A stretch of DNA of 8,067 nt from positions 1 through 8,067 of the forward strand of contig JAQWAM010000044.1 of assembly GCA_028707675.1 (NCBI GenBank). Direction: 5' to 3'. This document shows positions 5,616 through 8,067 of this stretch, piece by piece. This stretch comes from Kiritimatiellia bacterium. Lineage in GTDB: Bacteria; Verrucomicrobiota; Kiritimatiellia; RFP12; UBA1067. The translations under genes were made by a program, and so were the position numbers. The first letter of the stretch is position 1; each line of letters opens with the position of its first letter. The notes under the pieces were generated by a model. It did not search any database. It had not been told where the DNA came from and saw nothing but the letters and a program-made list of their open reading frames with translations.

Positions 5616-7446
5616 GAACAGTTTCCACCAGATGCCCGTTCAATATCCCCAAGGTTTCAGGGGACAACACAAAAAGGATGTCCAGCCCGCGCACCATCGC
5701 GTAACGCTTGCCGAACCAGGCCTCTTTGCCCACCAGCAACGTCTTGCGCACCGAGTCCGTCGCATCGACGTCAGCGCTCAATGACAGCCACGGGTCTCGT
5801 AACCCGTACGCCTCGATCTCCTCCAGAGTCACCCCCAGTTTCTCGACCCGGTCGGCACGGATTTTTTCCAGCAGCGCAACAACAGCGCTCAGCCTTGCGG
5901 CGTCCACCTTGCCCGGTGAAACCTCGCCCGCGCGCCACGCCGCGTCCGGGCCACTGCGCTCCACAACATCAGCCTGCGCCCTGCCCCTCTTCAAGGTTAT
6001 CCGCCGCAAGCTGCGTTCCGGCAGTGCCAGCACCGTCTTGTCGCGCAGCCCCAGCATGCCGACCGTGCTGACCAACGCCGAAGGCACGTTGCTGGCCGCG
6101 ACACGGAAAACCCGAGTAGAGTTCGTGAAGACCACGCTCATAAGCCGGTTCTCCGCGTCAGCGGGCATGATGCTAAACCGCCATGACCGCGCACCCGCGC
6201 CAACATCAACACGGCTTAACGGCTTTCCTCGGCCCTCATCACGCTCGTCCCCGCCCGCCCTGTCTTCAATCTCGTCCGCATTGATGTTGATCAAGCTTTT
6301 GACCACCTGCCCGACCGCCGCCTGATCCGCCAGATCGGACATGGGTGTCTCGAATCTCCACTGCGCCCCAGTCTGCGCCAGCACAAACTCATCTTCCCCT
6401 AAAGAGACCTGCAGCCTGTCTACCCTTGCAGGCAACTCGGAAAACAGACGCATATCGCGCAAATCCTCGGGCGAAAGCCGCACCGCCTCGACCACCGCGT
6501 TTGAAACTGCGCCGATCGCCGTGGCGCCGTGCAGCAGAACATACGTGAACCCTTCCGTCTCCTTGACCGGCGTTCCGAAAATTATCACGACCGGTTCGCC
6601 CGGCCGCTCGGGCAGAAGTTGCACACGGGTTCCTGTGTCATCACCCAAACCATAAACCCCAAGACGTGTACGGAACGCCGCTTCCGACTCCGCCACATCC
6701 ATTACATTTGAGACCGTCGGCCATATGAAGCGGCTGACGCGCGCATTTTCCAGCATCCCGAGCATAGCCTCAACCTTGGCGTCTGACGCTGGCGCCTCAA
6801 CCGGCTGCGTCAGCCGCCAAGTGCCCGATTCTTTTGAAAGCCTGATGAACGGACGCTCCGGCACGCGTATCTCTATGGCACTGATTGAGCCTTCAGTATA
6901 ACCGGCCAAACGGCGCGAGCGGATGTCGTCGGCTGTGCGCGGCAACGCCCCGCACAAATCGCCGGACACCACCAGCACACGCTCGTCGCGGCCTGCCCTA
7001 ACGAACACGCCCTTGCCCAGCGGCGTCGCGGCGCCGAAAAAGAACTCGTGCCGCTTACCGCCCTCCAGCACCACATGCGCGCGCGCTGGCGCCAAGCCGA
7101 ACTCCTTGAGGGAAAGCTCCCTTTTGCGCAACTCGTGAAACCCCAACGAATCTTTCACCCGCGCCGATTCGAAAAGGTCTAAAAACCGCAGCGCCGCCCC
7201 GCGGTCGACCGGCGCCTGAAACGGCGCCTCCAGCACCCATCGTCCGGCCTTGAGACACATGCCTATGCGCGCGTCGCCGTGATCCACCGTTATGCGCTCA
7301 ACCCAACTGAGGTCGCCGTCTGTCAGAGCCGCCGCCGCTTCCGTCTTGACCGGAAGAAAGGGCGCATAGCGCGGCAGCCCCCATATTAAGAAGGAGCACA
7401 CGGCTATACCGCACAGAAAAAAAAGTATTATGCGTCTGTTTCCCAT
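5611..7446 (-). CDS. Membrane-anchored DUF4340 repeat protein
   Basis: Protein of 611 residues with one N-terminal membrane segment (about 6-24, RRIILFFLCGIAVCSFLIWGL); the rest is probably extracytoplasmic. The body is assigned to DUF4340, a family of unknown function usually encoded beside ABC-transporter genes with a GldG-like subunit. Four related units are visible. Each has a beta-strand-like stretch, a Trp (W70, W210, W363, W504), then a Pro (absent in unit 4), then a helix of the kind AxxLxxLLExxRAxxxx. This is followed in units 1, 2 and 4 by a (F/Y)GL motif (116-118, 265-267, 547-549) and more strands. Units are joined by linkers such as DDIRSRRL (173-180), EDLRDMRL (327-334) and GLRDKTVL (466-473). 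Unit 3 lacks the GL motif and has a charged stretch (about 396-408). The gene starts 12 bp after the GldG-like gene ends, with only a weak GGA 4 nt before ATG, so translational coupling is likely. The function is probably as an accessory or scaffold part of that transporter; not proven. Confidence 0.85.
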   Translation of the reverse strand: MGNRRIILFFLCGIAVCSFLIWGLPRYAPFLPVKTEAAAALTDGDLSWVERITVDHGDARIGMCLKAGRWVLEAPFQAPVDRGAALRFLDLFESARVKDSLGFHELRKRELSLKEFGLAPARAHVVLEGGKRHEFFFGAATPLGKGVFVRAGRDERVLVVSGDLCGALPRTADDIRSRRLAGYTEGSISAIEIRVPERPFIRLSKESGTWRLTQPVEAPASDAKVEAMLGMLENARVSRFIWPTVSNVMDVAESEAAFRTRLGVYGLGDDTGTRVQLLPERPGEPVVIIFGTPVKETEGFTYVLLHGATAIGAVSNAVVEAVRLSPEDLRDMRLFSELPARVDRLQVSLGEDEFVLAQTGAQWRFETPMSDLADQAAVGQVVKSLININADEIEDRAGGDERDEGRGKPLSRVDVGAGARSWRFSIMPADAENRLMSVVFTNSTRVFRVAASNVPSALVSTVGMLGLRDKTVLALPERSLRRITLKRGRAQADVVERSGPDAAWRAGEVSPGKVDAARLSAVVALLEKIRADRVEKLGVTLEEIEAYGLRDPWLSLSADVDATDSVRKTLLVGKEAWFGKRYAMVRGLDILFVLSPETLGILNGHLVETVP

Positions 7447-7458
7447 ATCATCCGACCG

Positions 7459-8067
7459 TCAACGCCGCCTCCAGACAATCAGGCAGAACAGCAACAAAAC
7501 CGCGGCTGGCAAAGTCACCGCCGACAAAATCATGAATCGTATCCATTGGCTGCGCTCGAACCCTGTCACCAGTGTCGCGTCGCCGCCGAGCGAAGAGGCT
7601 GTGCCCGCATCAATCCCGGCCAGCCAGTAAAGCGCGTTCATGAACAGGTCGCGGTTGGCGTTGGCCCGCGTGGACAACGTGCCATTCATCACGAAATCAG
7701 CCTCGCCAATGACGCAAATGCGCGTCGGACGGAAATGCACGTCGCTGGCAACGTTGCCGCCGCGCTCGGAAACCGCCGCTACCGCTACCGGCCCGGCCAG
7801 ATCCGCGTGCTCGTCGTATACCCGCGGCAGGATCTCCGGCGCAGACTCGCCCCAACCTTGCCCGTCAGTCTGCACCAGCAGCGTGACTTTCGGCCGGTCG
7901 GCACCCTGCGCCGGATCTTCCGCCTGCCCTATGCACGCCGCATAACCAAACACAACCGAGGCGTTGTTCAGGCTGCGCGTGACCACATGCTCGGCGAATG
8001 CGCTCGCGACCACCTCGCGCCCCGTCAAAGTGCGCGAGCTGACAGCAATGTGCGGCATAATACGGAT
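7459..8067 (-). CDS. GldG-like ABC transporter auxiliary protein (C-terminal part)
   Basis: The frame stays open to the right edge of the window (I-R-I precede the methionine at 8058), so this is the last 203 residues of a longer protein whose start lies outside. The block from 7741 down to about 7615, reading ICVIGEADFVMNG, then ANANRDLFMNALYWLAGID, matches the C-terminal signature of the ABC_transp_aux/GldG family (V-G-(D/E)-x-D-F ... N-R-D-L-F-x-N-x-x-x-W-L). A single membrane segment (FMILSAVTLPAAVLLLFCLIV) closes the protein, followed by WRRR, which puts the bulk of the chain outside and the basic tail inside. Known family members accompany an ABC ATPase and an ABC-2 type permease; GldG itself belongs to Bacteroidota gliding machinery. 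The ATPase and permease would be expected further upstream, beyond 8067. It forms an operon with the DUF4340 gene. Gliding motility should not be assumed. Confidence 0.85.
   Translation of the reverse strand: MRIMPHIAVSSRTLTGREVVASAFAEHVVTRSLNNASVVFGYAACIGQAEDPAQGADRPKVTLLVQTDGQGWGESAPEILPRVYDEHADLAGPVAVAAVSERGGNVASDVHFRPTRICVIGEADFVMNGTLSTRANANRDLFMNALYWLAGIDAGTASSLGGDATLVTGFERSQWIRFMILSAVTLPAAVLLLFCLIVWRRR

Noticed and set aside
5708..6325. Plus-strand open frame (205 codons) opposite the DUF4340 gene
   Set aside because: Ser/Thr/Arg/Pro-rich shadow with no family resemblance; the minus-strand gene explains the region.
7459..8067. Gliding motility machinery
   Set aside because: Only a GldG-like family match is visible; the family occurs widely outside gliding bacteria and no other gliding gene is present in the window.

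Overview
The window is a GC-rich (about 60% by eye) bacterial chromosomal segment with six protein-coding genes and no RNA gene, mobile element, CRISPR array or plasmid/phage hallmark that I can see. The gene content points to the PVC superphylum (Kiritimatiellota, Lentisphaerota, Verrucomicrobiota or Planctomycetota). The reasons are a Tat-exported Gfo/Idh/MocA oxidoreductase next to a Tat-exported hydroxypyruvate-isomerase-like TIM barrel, a lone full-length sigma-54 gene, and a GldG-like/DUF4340 gene pair outside a Bacteroidota-looking background. This is an inference from gene families; no 16S or marker phylogeny is possible here.

Layout from left to right. (1) Positions 2-1489, plus strand: an adenine deaminase missing its N-terminus at the window edge. 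(2) Positions 1496-1529: a hairpin with a T-tract on the minus strand, between two convergent genes. (3) Positions 1552-3859, minus strand: a probable two-gene operon in which the TIM-barrel gene (2888-3859) is transcribed first and the oxidoreductase gene (1552-2826) follows after 61 bp. Both products carry twin-arginine signal peptides, so they probably act together outside the cytoplasm on a sugar or glycoside. (4) Positions 3860-4156: a 297-bp divergent intergenic region with a promoter candidate facing each way and two small palindromes over the leftward promoter. (5) Positions 4157-5602, plus strand: rpoN, sigma-54, with all diagnostic elements. (6) Positions 5611-8067, minus strand: a membrane-anchored DUF4340 protein and, 12 bp upstream of it, the C-terminal part of a GldG-like ABC-transporter auxiliary protein. 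These two are clearly one operon that continues beyond the window. rpoN and the DUF4340 gene converge with only 8 bp between their stop codons, and one small hairpin contains both stops.

No single gene is of an unknown type, and I do not see a clearly undescribed system. The points most worth a second look are the exported oxidoreductase/TIM-barrel pair (which resembles oxidise-then-eliminate or isomerise glycoside chemistry), its altered dinucleotide-binding loop, the four-repeat architecture of the DUF4340 protein, and the regulatory DNA between the sugar operon and rpoN.
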